Under the pieces are notes generated by a model, which was not told the DNA's origin, did no database searches, and was given only the letters and a program-made list of their open reading frames with translations. From positions 1 to 6,142 of the forward strand of contig SYLK01000534.1 in the NCBI GenBank assembly GCA_005809115.1: DNA of 6,142 bases, given 5' to 3'. Positions 1 to 6,142 of this stretch are shown in pieces. Source of the stretch: Planctomyces sp. (GTDB lineage Bacteria > Planctomycetota > Planctomycetia > Planctomycetales > Planctomycetaceae). How positions within the stretch are numbered: position 1 is the stretch's first letter; each line of letters opens with the position of its first letter. Position numbers and translations under genes: made by a program.

Positions 1-3000
1 CGCGGACAGTGATCTGGACGGGACACCGGACGCGGCGGATTCCCATCCGCTGGATCCACTGAACGGCTGGGATCTGCGAGAAGCCGGTCCGGACGGGATC
101 TTCGATACAGCGGCCACGCCGAGCACCGACGATGTGGTGTACGACCTGCGGCTGGCCAGCACCTACACCACCGGCACCAGCATTTCGCTGCAGGTTTATG
201 ACGGACCGCTGGCTGAGGGACATTACCAGCTGACGATCACTCCGTCGATTGCTGACACCGTGGATAACCCGCTTGACGGGAATCGGGACGGAACTGGCGG
301 CGACGCATATGTGCGGACATTTTCCGTGGACTTCGATGAGAGCCGAATCTTCGAGGGGCGCTCAAACGGAACATTCGCGACAGCAACGCCAATTTCGCTG
401 CGGGAAAATCCGACGGGGCGAGGATACTTTTTGGGGCGCGGGATTGGCTCGATCGATCCGAACAATGATCTGGACTACTGGAGTTTTGCGGCTCAGGCGG
501 GGGACCGCCTGGGTGTCGCCGTGGACACGCCGAACAGCGGCATTTCCATTGGCCCGCGACTGTACAATTCCGCGGGCAGTGAGGTCAGAAATGGTTTTGG
601 AACGGGGCCTGGTAACGACGGTTACATCAGCCACTACGTGATTCCGTCGACCGGGACGTACTACGTTCGACTGGAACACTGGACGGACGCCAGTATTGGC
701 AGCTACGAGCTGCGAGTCGAGCTGGCTCGGGGGATCGATCTGGAATCGGACGAAAATTATGCCAACGACTTGATTAGCGGAGCGGATCCGCTGACCTATT
801 CGACGTCCGGCAACCAGCGGAACGCCACGGTCGCCGGCACGATTATGTCGGGCGAGAGCGGCAATGTGGACGAGGACTATTTTGCACTCGGAAACGTGCA
901 GGCTGGCGAAACCGTTTTTTCTCGGGTCACGCTGCCCTCCGGCAGCACGCTCCGGCCGATCATTGAGATTCGCAACGCTGCCAATGCCGTCGTATCGATC
1001 AACCCCAATCCGACTGATGCATCGATTGCGCGGTACGACATTCAGACGTCCGGACAGTACTACGTCGTCATTCTCGGTCAGGGCGGTCAGGGTCCGGACG
1101 GCCAGTATCTGCTGGACACGACGATCGGTCCCACCAGTGAGCTGCAGTTTGCGGATCTGAGTGTCACGAGTATTGCTATTCCTTCGAGTGCCAGTTCGGG
1201 TGACACCATCGCGATTCAGTGGACTGCCGGAAACTTCGGCACGGCCGCCACGGATGTATCGACGTGGTTCGACCGGATTGTGCTTTCGAGCAATGACGTG
1301 TATGGCGACGGGGATGACCGGCATCTCACATCGGTGCAGCACACGGGAACCTTGTCGGTGGGCCAGAGTTACACGTCATCCGCGAATATCACACTGCCAC
1401 TGGATGCGTCCGGGCTGCGGTACGTTTTCATCCAGACGGATGAGCAGAGCGACGTTTTTGAGTTCACGCTGACCGACAACAACGTGTCCCGCAGTACGGG
1501 CCTGACGGTCACACTGTCCCCATTGCCTGACCTGGTGATTGAGAATCTCGCGGGCACAGCTCGGACGGACGGCACGGTGGCCGTAACATGGAACACCGCG
1601 AATCGCGGAACCGGTTCTGCTGCAGGAGGATTTACGGAACGATTCCTCGTCCGCAACGAAACCACGAACACTGTCGTGACCGATACATTACTGTCAGTTC
1701 CCGGCAGCATTTCCGCCGGTGCGATCCTGGCGCGTTCACAGGATTTTCCCGTCGCCACCTCCGGTGTGTACTCCGTCACGATCACAACTGATGTCGGCGA
1801 CAGCATTTTCGAATATACCGGCACAAGTCACCTGGCCGGCGAGCAGAACAATTCGACACAGTCCACCTTCACGTTCACGGTCGACTTGCAGGTAACAGGC
1901 TCGACTGTCACGCAGTCTGCAGTGGCAGTGACCCAGGGTGTCGATCTGAGCTGGACCGTCACGAACTCCGGAACCGGTGTGGCGAACTCGGACTGGACGG
2001 ACCGAATTTATCTGTCTGAAGATGCCGTGTTTCAGTCGGGAAGCGACATTCTCATCTTCTCGCAGGCAATCAGCACTCAGACTCCGCTGGCCCCGGGTGC
2101 GAGCTTCACCACGAGCGGTTCCGGGACTGTTCCGGGCAGCACGCGTCCCGGTCTGTATTACGTCCTGTTCATCGCGGATGCGTCCGGCAATCAGGTTGAG
2201 ACGAATGAGTCCAACAATGTCCGCGTCCATTCGCAGCAGGTGGAGGTGCGAGCGTCGGACCTCGTCGTGGAGAATCTGGACGTCAGCCCGAGCGTCCCGC
2301 AGGCCGGCGGACCGGTGACGATCACCTGGCGAGATCAGAATACCGGCAATTCCGCCACACCGGTCGGCGCGTGGAGTGACCGCGTCACCGTGGTCAACAC
2401 GCGAACCGGGCAGACGCTGCTGAATACGACGGTGGCATACTCGGGCGGAGCCGTGTCGGTGGGGTCTGGAGCACTGCGACAGCACGTATTCAACCTGGTG
2501 GCCGGCGACGCCGGTCTGGGTGATCTGTTGATTACAGTCACCGCCGATTCAGGCGGTGCCGTGGCGGAAGGGAATACCGCCGGCACTGGCGAGTCCAATA
2601 ATTCCGCGTCCATTACGCGGACCTCCACCCTGTCGGCTTCCGCCGACCTGCAGGCATCGAACCTGGCAGTGGTCGGGCCGGCTGGTCAGGTGTTCTCCGG
2701 TGATTTGCTGACGGTGACATGGACGGTCAGCAATTCCGGACAGGGAATCACAGGAAATGGTGCACCTGGAGGAACGGTTACAGACTGGACAGACCGGCTG
2801 GTGCTTTCGACCGATACGACGTTTGGAAACGCCGACGACATTTTGCTGAGTGACGTGCCGCATACCGGAGCACTGAACGCAGCGCAGTCTTACAGCGGCA
2901 CCTGGACCGGGCGGATTCCCGGAGCCACATCCGGCAATTATTTTGTGCTGGTGAAAGCCGATCACGGGACGGGATCTGGCGCAGTCTTTGAAGGGGCAGA

Positions 3001-6000
3001 TACCGCTCCGAATGTGGCCGCGTCAGCGGCGTCGCTGGCGATTGCTGCAGAACCGTGGGCCGACCTGATCTCGAACATCACCGTTTCGCCCGCCGTGGGC
3101 CAGATGGGTCAGACGATTGATCTCGCCTGGCAGGTGACGAACAACCCTGCGAACGCGATCGCCGCAACCGCAGCGGGACCGTGGCATGACCGAGTGGTGC
3201 TCAGTCGAGATGGCGTCGTGGGCAATGCCGACGATGTCAATCTGGCCGAGTTTCCTCATTCGGGAGCGATCGCGACCGGAGCCAGTTACACGGTGGCAAA
3301 GACGGTGTCTCTGCCGTCGGGGTTTTTGGGTGACGGTTTCCTGTTCGTCGTGGCAGACGTTCGTGGAAACGTCTACGAATACACGTTTGAGAACAATAAT
3401 GCCTCGGGAGCCAGACCCATCTCGGTCCAGGCGCCCGACCTGTCAGTCAGCATTGTCCAGCCGAATGCGAGCAGTGCGATCTTCGGCGAGACGATCAGTC
3501 TGAACTATACGGTGCGGAATACGGGGAATGGTCCCACGACGGGGAATATCCGGGACCGCGTGTGGCTGAGTTCGGACCGCAACCTCGGCGGCGACACGCT
3601 GCTGGCAACGCTGGATGCATCCGCCCTGCCGGTTCTCGTGGGCGGGCAATATCAGCGAGTCAATGCGCTGGTCAATCTGCCGCTCAGCGCGAGCCTGTCA
3701 GCCGGCAGCTATTTCCTGATTGTGCAGACGGACGCCCTGGGAATTCAGCCGGAGAGCGACGAGACGAATAACGTATTCGCGTCCGTTGCCTCGGTCAGCA
3801 TCACGTTCCCGCCATTGCCTGATCTGCTCGTCACAGGCATCACGGTGGATGAGGCGACCGCCGGCACACTGCAGTCGGGCGGTCCGATGACCATCCGCTG
3901 GCAGACCCGCAATGATGGTGCAGCGGGAGTGAGTTCGCTGTTTCACGAGCGGATTGTCGTCACGAATGGCGGCCTGACCCTGCTGAACACAACGGTGAAC
4001 CATGATGCGTCCGGCACCGGCGCCATCCTGCCGGGCGGTTCCACTGCGCGCTCATTCTCCTTCACGCTGCCCGAGGGTGCGGCAGGCGCGGGATCGCTCA
4101 GCATTTCCATCACGACGGACTCCGCCAATGAAGTGGTCGAGGGCTTCAGCGGTACTGCCGCAGAGACGAACAACACGGCCACGGCGACAGTCGCATCGCA
4201 ATTGCGCCCGTATCCTGATCTGGTCGTGACGACGCTCGGTGTCACCCCGGCGACAGTTCAGTCCGGGCAGTCAGTGACGGTCACCTGGCGTACGGAGAAT
4301 TCAGGCACATCGAGCGTCAGCAGCGCATTCTCAGAGCGTGTCCGAGTCGTCAACCCGTCCAATGGTCGCGTCCTCGTGGATCAGACCCTGGCGTACGATC
4401 CGGCAGCAGACGGAAACATCGGCCCGGGACAGGCAAAAACGCGGTCGCTGAACATAACCATCCCGGACGTCTCGGACAGCGTGGGCAATCTGACCGTCAC
4501 TGTCACGACTGACCAGTCCGGTGCAGTTTTCGAGTTCAATGTGTCCGGCACCGGCGAATCGAACAACGTCGCCAGTACCTCTGTGACGGCGACATTGGCG
4601 CCCTATCCGGATCTTGTGATATCGGATGTCACCGGGCCATCGGGCGAGGTGATTGCTGATCCGGCGCGCGTCACGGTCGGCTGGACGGTGACAAATTCCG
4701 GAACTCGCCAGGCTGTGGCGGGCAACTGGTTTGATGTGATCTATGCCTCGAGAGACACGATCTTCGGCAACGCAGATGACGTTGAGCTGAGTCGGATCAG
4801 CCGCTCGGCCAGTCTTTCCGTGGGCGGATCCTACACGCGGACCGAGCAGATCGTTCTGCCGCCGGCATTCACCGGGCGGTATTATGTGTTCGTGCGAGCT
4901 GACGGTACCGACGGGGTGTTCGAGAACGGCAGCGAGGCCAACAATGCGGCTCGATCGGCGAATTTCGTGGACGTCATGCCGATCCCGTATGCGGATCTCG
5001 TGGTGCCGTCGGTCAACGTGCCGGGTCCCGCATCAAGCGGACAACCTCTGCGGGTGCAGTGGCGGGTCGAGAATCGCGGGATTGGGCTCACAAATCTGAG
5101 CAACTGGACTGACGCCGTGTGGCTGGCGACAGACGCGGCGGGCACGAACCGGGTCAATTTTCTGGGGTCATTTACGCACTTCGGCCAGCTGGCGGTGGGC
5201 GACGGATACGACCGCACGGTGGATGTTCGACTGCCGGAAGGCCTGACGGGGTCATTCTATGTCGTCATCCTGACCGGTGGTGTGTTCGAGTTTCTGTACA
5301 CGAACAACAACACCGGAGTCTCGGGTGTCTTTGGTGTTCTGCTGACGCCGCCACCCGACCTGACGGTCACCGAGATTGTTGCCCCGACGCTGGCGGTGCA
5401 GGAGGCCACGTCCATTGATCTGCAGTGGACAGTTCAGAATGTGGGGGCCGGCGGGGCGGAGGGCTTCTGGCTGGACACGGTCTACCTTCGGAAGGTAGGT
5501 GATCCCAACGCGCCCACGGTTTCGATCGGGACGTACCGGTTTGACGGGCCTCTCGCTGCCGGAACGTCGTACACCCGCCGCGAACAGGTGACACTGCCGT
5601 CTCATCTGTATGGCCTGTACGAAGCCGTTGTGACAACGAACTTCAACGGCCGTCTCTACGAACACGGGGCCACAGCCAATAACACGCGCGTCGATGACAC
5701 GTCAATTCCGATTACGCTGCTGCCGCGTCCTGACCTGAGAGTCGACAGCATCCTGGCGCCGGCACAGGCCGACCCGGGCCAGACGATTGCCGTGGACTTC
5801 ACCATCATCAACCAGGGGAATGCGGCCACCACGATTCCCCACTGGACCGACCGCGTCTTCCTCTCCCTCGACCCGACAATCAGCTCCGACGATATCCTCA
5901 TCAGTGCACTCGGCAATCAGTCAGCCCTTGATCCGACTGAGAGCTACCGGACGACGACCGCCGCGGTGGTGGTCCCGCTGCGATTCCGCGGTACGGTCTA

Positions 6001-6142
6001 CGTCATCGTCCAGGCCGATGCCATCGGTCAGGTGGACGAGTTCCCCAATGACGCCAACAACGTACGATTCGTCGAGTTGTTCGTCACCCCGCAGCCATTG
6101 CCGGACCTGGTCGTCAGCAATGTGGTCGTGCCGACGCAGGTC
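1..6142 (+). CDS. Giant surface/secreted protein with PPC-like domains and CARDB repeat array (internal fragment, both ends missing)
   Basis: The frame beginning at base 2 is open for 2047 codons with no stop; base 1 is the last base of the preceding codon. Neither start nor stop is in the window, so the full protein exceeds 2047 residues. Domains by residue in this fragment: TSP3-like acidic motif 2-19, tail of an Ig-like domain to about 110, PPC-like domains about 118-242 and 248-375, then CARDB-like repeats from 384 to the end (13 complete, one cut). No signal peptide, membrane segment, sorting signal or catalytic motif is visible, though such signals would sit at the missing ends. There are no Cys, four Lys and four Met residues, as in an exported protein. 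CARDB and PPC modules are known from bacterial extracellular proteins; adhesion or a surface-structural role is inferred. Periodic domains in this one frame show that it is the coding frame. The exact function and ligand cannot be told. Confidence 0.95.
5..58 (+). other. Thrombospondin type 3-like acidic motif (possible Ca2+ site)
   Basis: Eighteen residues spaced D-x-D-x-D-G-x-P-D-x-x-D-x-x-P-x-D-P match the pattern of thrombospondin type 3-like calcium-binding repeats in bacterial surface proteins. Only one copy is visible; others may precede the window. It could instead be a loop of the Ig-like domain that follows. Calcium binding is inferred from the Asp spacing alone. Confidence 0.5.
59..331 (+). 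other. C-terminal part of a bacterial Ig-like domain
   Basis: After a Gly/Asp-rich stretch (PDGIFDT... STDDVVYDL) comes a strand pattern with 'DGPLAEGHYQLTI', then 'ADTVDNPLDGNRDGTGG' and a closing strand 'RTFSVDF'. A 'G-L-x-x-G-x-Y-x-L-T' strand followed by 'D-x-x-x-N-P-L-D-G' is the usual end of Ig-like modules (Big_5/SwmB-like) in large bacterial surface proteins, including planctomycete ones. The N-terminal strands lie at or beyond the window edge, so the family is not certain. It probably acts as a structural spacer before the PPC domains. Confidence 0.45.
353..727 (+). other. PPC-like domain 1
   Basis: About 125 residues with the typical pre-peptidase C-terminal layout. It opens with 'N-G-T-F-A-T-A-T-P-I-S-L', then a strand ending in 'N-D-L-D-Y-W-S-F-A-A-Q-A-G-D-R-L-G-V' (the D-x-D-Y-x-x-F and A-G-D core starts near base 467). 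A strand describing an N-S-A-G-S-E loop follows, and it closes with 'STGTYYVRLEHW' and 'GSYELRVEL'. PPC domains are small beta-sandwiches found in secreted proteins, often next to peptidases; here no peptidase is visible and the domain sits between an Ig-like module and a second PPC copy. The role is probably structural or for binding. Confidence 0.7.
743..1126 (+). other. PPC-like domain 2
   Basis: A second, diverged PPC copy of about 128 residues. It begins 'ESDENYANDLISGADPL', continues with 'ATVAGTIMSGESGNVDEDYF' (D-x-D-Y-F core) and 'QAGETVFSRVTLPSGSTLRP', and ends with 'TSGQYYVVI' and 'DGQYLLDTTI'. Each element has its equivalent in the preceding domain: the D-x-D-Y core, an A-G-[DE] turn, a G-x-Y-Y-V strand, and a G-x-Y-x-L closing strand. 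An extra Gly/Gln-rich loop (GQGGQGPDGQ, about 1079-1105) separates the last two strands. A short linker then joins it to the first CARDB-like repeat. Confidence 0.7.
1151..1525 (+). repeat. CARDB-like repeat 1 (type A)
   Basis: 125 residues, the first unit of the array. It starts with A-D-L-S-V, then 'IAIQWTAGNFG' (Trp strand and N-x-G), 'WFDRIVLSSND' and an acidic loop GDGDD (1304-1318). 'GTLSVGQSYT' and 'RYVFIQTD' follow, and it ends in a turn with D-N-N. The layout is that of CARDB beta-sandwich domains, known in bacterial extracellular and archaeal surface proteins. Confidence 0.8.
1526..1882 (+). repeat. CARDB-like repeat 2 (type B, shortest)
   Basis: 119 residues. Starts P-D-L-V-I-E-N-L, then 'VAVTWNTANRGTG'. 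In place of W-T-D-R it has 'FTERFLVRN', followed by 'ITTDVGDSIFEYTGT' and the E-Q-N-N turn. It lacks the acidic GNADD loop of type A, and it is the most compact unit, with a shortened first loop (RTDGT). Confidence 0.75.
1883..2251 (+). repeat. CARDB-like repeat 3 (type A)
   Basis: 123 residues. Starts D-L-Q-V without the usual Pro linker, then 'VDLSWTVTNSGTG', 'DWTDRIYLSED' (from 1991), 'SGSDILIFS', 'GLYYVLFIADASGNQVE' and the turn E-S-N-N-V-R. It is one of the clearest type A units. Confidence 0.85.
2252..2641 (+). repeat. CARDB-like repeat 4 (type B, mixed front end)
   Basis: 130 residues. Starts S-D-L-V-V-E-N-L, then 'VTITWRDQNTGN'. 'AWSDRVTVVNTRTGQTLLNT' joins the W-x-D-R of type A to the VVN/LLNT of type B. 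It ends 'LLITVTADSGGAVAE' and 'GTGESNNSAS', the full type B signature. Confidence 0.8.
2642..3058 (+). repeat. CARDB-like repeat 5 (type A, longest, with insertion)
   Basis: 139 residues. Starts A-D-L-Q-A-S-N-L, 'LTVTWTVSNSGQG', then a Gly/Thr-rich insertion (about 2747-2782) before 'DWTDRLVLSTD'. The acidic loop GNADD is at 2825-2839, and 'GNYFVLVKAD' carries one of only four Lys residues. The usual N-N turn is replaced by A-P-N (about 3005-3013), so the repeat end is altered. Confidence 0.8.
3059..3433 (+). repeat. CARDB-like repeat 6 (type A)
   Basis: 125 residues. Starts A-D-L-I-S-N-I, 'IDLAWQVTNNPANAIAATAA' in place of the usual N-x-G loop, then 'PWHDRVVLSRD' and GNADD at 3221-3235. 'GASYTVAKTVSLPSG' and the turn E-N-N-N-A follow. 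The loop after the Trp strand has lost its glycine, but the rest is typical. Confidence 0.85.
3434..3817 (+). repeat. CARDB-like repeat 7 (type A, Trp-less DR motif)
   Basis: 128 residues. Starts P-D-L-S-V, 'ISLNYTVRNTGNG' (Tyr in place of Trp), then 'NIRDRVWLSSDRNLGGDTLL', so the W-T-D-R Trp is missing and GNADD is reduced to GGD. It ends 'GSYFLIVQTDALGIQPE' and 'DETNNVFAS'. Confidence 0.8.
3818..4213 (+). repeat. CARDB-like repeat 8 (type B)
   Basis: 132 residues. Starts P-D-L-L-V-T-G-I-T-V, 'MTIRWQTRNDGAAG', 'LFHERIVVTNGGLTLLNTTV', 'LSISITTDSANEVVEGFSGT' and 'AETNNTATA'. It is directly followed by another type B unit, and the linker to it is R-P-Y-P-D-L. Confidence 0.85.
4214..4606 (+). 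repeat. CARDB-like repeat 9 (type B)
   Basis: 131 residues. Starts P-D-L-V-V-T-T-L-G-V, 'VTVTWRTENSGTS', 'AFSERVRVVNPSNGRVLVDQ', 'LTVTVTTDQSGAVFEFNVSG' and 'GTGESNNVAS'. It shares length, plan and the P-Y-P-D-L linker with repeat 8, which suggests the two arose by local duplication. Confidence 0.85.
4607..4990 (+). repeat. CARDB-like repeat 10 (type A)
   Basis: 128 residues. Starts P-D-L-V-I-S-D-V, 'VTVGWTVTNSGTR', 'NWFDVIYASRD', GNADD at 4766-4780, 'GGSYTRTEQIVLP', 'GRYYVFVRADGTDGVFE' and the turn E-A-N-N-A. It is the richest unit in Arg (about nine). Confidence 0.85.
4991..5353 (+). repeat. CARDB-like repeat 11 (type A, no acidic loop)
   Basis: 121 residues. Starts A-D-L-V-V-P-S-V, 'LRVQWRVENRGIG', 'NWTDAVWLATDAAGTNRVNF', so the Arg of W-T-D-R is Ala and the GNADD loop is absent. 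'GSFYVVILTGGVFEF' and the turn T-N-N-N-T follow. The end of the repeat is shorter than in its neighbours. Confidence 0.8.
5354..5728 (+). repeat. CARDB-like repeat 12 (type A, replaced loop)
   Basis: 125 residues. Starts P-D-L-T-V-T-E-I, 'IDLQWTVQNVGAGG', 'FWLDTVYLRKVGDPNAPTV', where the S-D and GNADD stretch is replaced by a Lys/Pro-containing loop. 'GTSYTRREQVTLPSH' closely resembles the same strand in repeat 10. The end is the turn T-A-N-N-T. Confidence 0.8.
5729..6100 (+). repeat. CARDB-like repeat 13 (type A)
   Basis: 124 residues. Starts P-D-L-R-V-D-S-I, 'IAVDFTIINQGNA' (Phe in place of the strand Trp), 'HWTDRVFLSLD' (from 5840), 'SSDDILISAL', 'GTVYVIVQADAIGQVDE' and the turn D-A-N-N-V-R. 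The linker to the next unit is Q-P-L-P-D-L. Confidence 0.85.
6101..6142 (+). repeat. CARDB-like repeat 14 (first 14 residues only)
   Basis: The window ends within P-D-L-V-V-S-N-V, the standard opening strand of the repeat. The array therefore continues beyond the window for an unknown number of units. Confidence 0.75.

Noticed and set aside
362..1342. Long open frame on the minus strand (326 codons)
   Set aside because: It lies wholly antisense to the PPC domains and first CARDB repeat. Its translation is rich in Arg, Val and Asn without recognisable domains, as expected from the reverse of a GC-rich gene lacking TTA, CTA and TCA in one phase.
864..1472. Plus-strand open frames in other phases (864-1160, 1161-1472, 1977-2318, 3186-3503, 5119-5418)
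   Set aside because: They overlap the real frame in another phase, give Arg/Ser/Cys-rich products and lack recognisable domains.
1736..2485. Minus-strand open frame of 249 codons, with further minus-strand frames at 2549-2965, 3698-4003 and 5252-5665
   Set aside because: All are antisense to the continuous domain-coding frame; their compositions (His, Arg, Cys-rich) are typical of shadow frames and they show no domain periodicity.
5482..5498. Hairpin resembling a terminator stem
   Set aside because: It lies in mid-repeat coding sequence, has no T tract after it and the frame continues through it.
1151..6142. Tandem array as a CRISPR or a DNA-level satellite
   Set aside because: The periodicity of about 360-420 bases is in the protein; there are no short identical direct repeats or spacers, and codons differ between units.
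1..6142. A multi-gene novel system (defence, secretion or biosynthesis)
   Set aside because: Only one gene fragment is present and no catalytic or nucleic-acid-binding motif is visible, so no such system can be supported from this window.

Overview
The window lies entirely inside one very large gene on the + strand. Read from base 2 (codons 2-4, 5-7 and so on), the frame stays open for 2047 codons to base 6142. It has no stop codon, no start that must be real and no gap, so both ends of the gene lie outside the window. There is no intergenic DNA, promoter, terminator, RNA gene, mobile element or CRISPR array here.

The protein is a modular, extracellular-looking beta-sandwich protein. In order it has: (1) an 18-residue acidic thrombospondin-type-3-like motif followed by the end of an Ig-like domain (about 5-331); (2) two tandem pre-peptidase C-terminal (PPC)-like domains (about 353-727 and 743-1126); (3) an unbroken tandem array of CARDB-like (cell adhesion related domain found in bacteria) repeats, 13 complete and the start of a 14th, from 1151 to the end. 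Each repeat is about 119-139 residues. It opens with P/A-D-L, has a Trp strand followed by N-x-G, and ends in a turn containing Asn-Asn.

The repeats are of two kinds. Nine (1, 3, 5, 6, 7, 10, 11, 12, 13) follow a 'WTDR-hydrophobic-S-D ... GNADD ... SYT ... YYV' plan. Four (2, 4, 8, 9) follow a different 'ERV-VVN ... LLNTT ... ITVTTDS ... GTGESNN' plan. The array is therefore a patterned mixture and not a simple repetition.

Composition is strongly biased: no Cys, four Lys and four Met in 2047 residues, against roughly 85-90 Arg, with abundant Thr, Ser, Gly, Val, Asp and Asn. This fits a secreted or surface-exposed protein. Giant PPC/Ig-like/CARDB proteins and a GC content near 60% (estimated by eye) suggest a planctomycete or a related marine or freshwater bacterium with very large surface proteins. 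The taxonomic call is an inference. The likely role is adhesion or a structural part of the cell surface or matrix. No enzymatic domain is visible, and no multi-gene system can be seen because only one gene is present.
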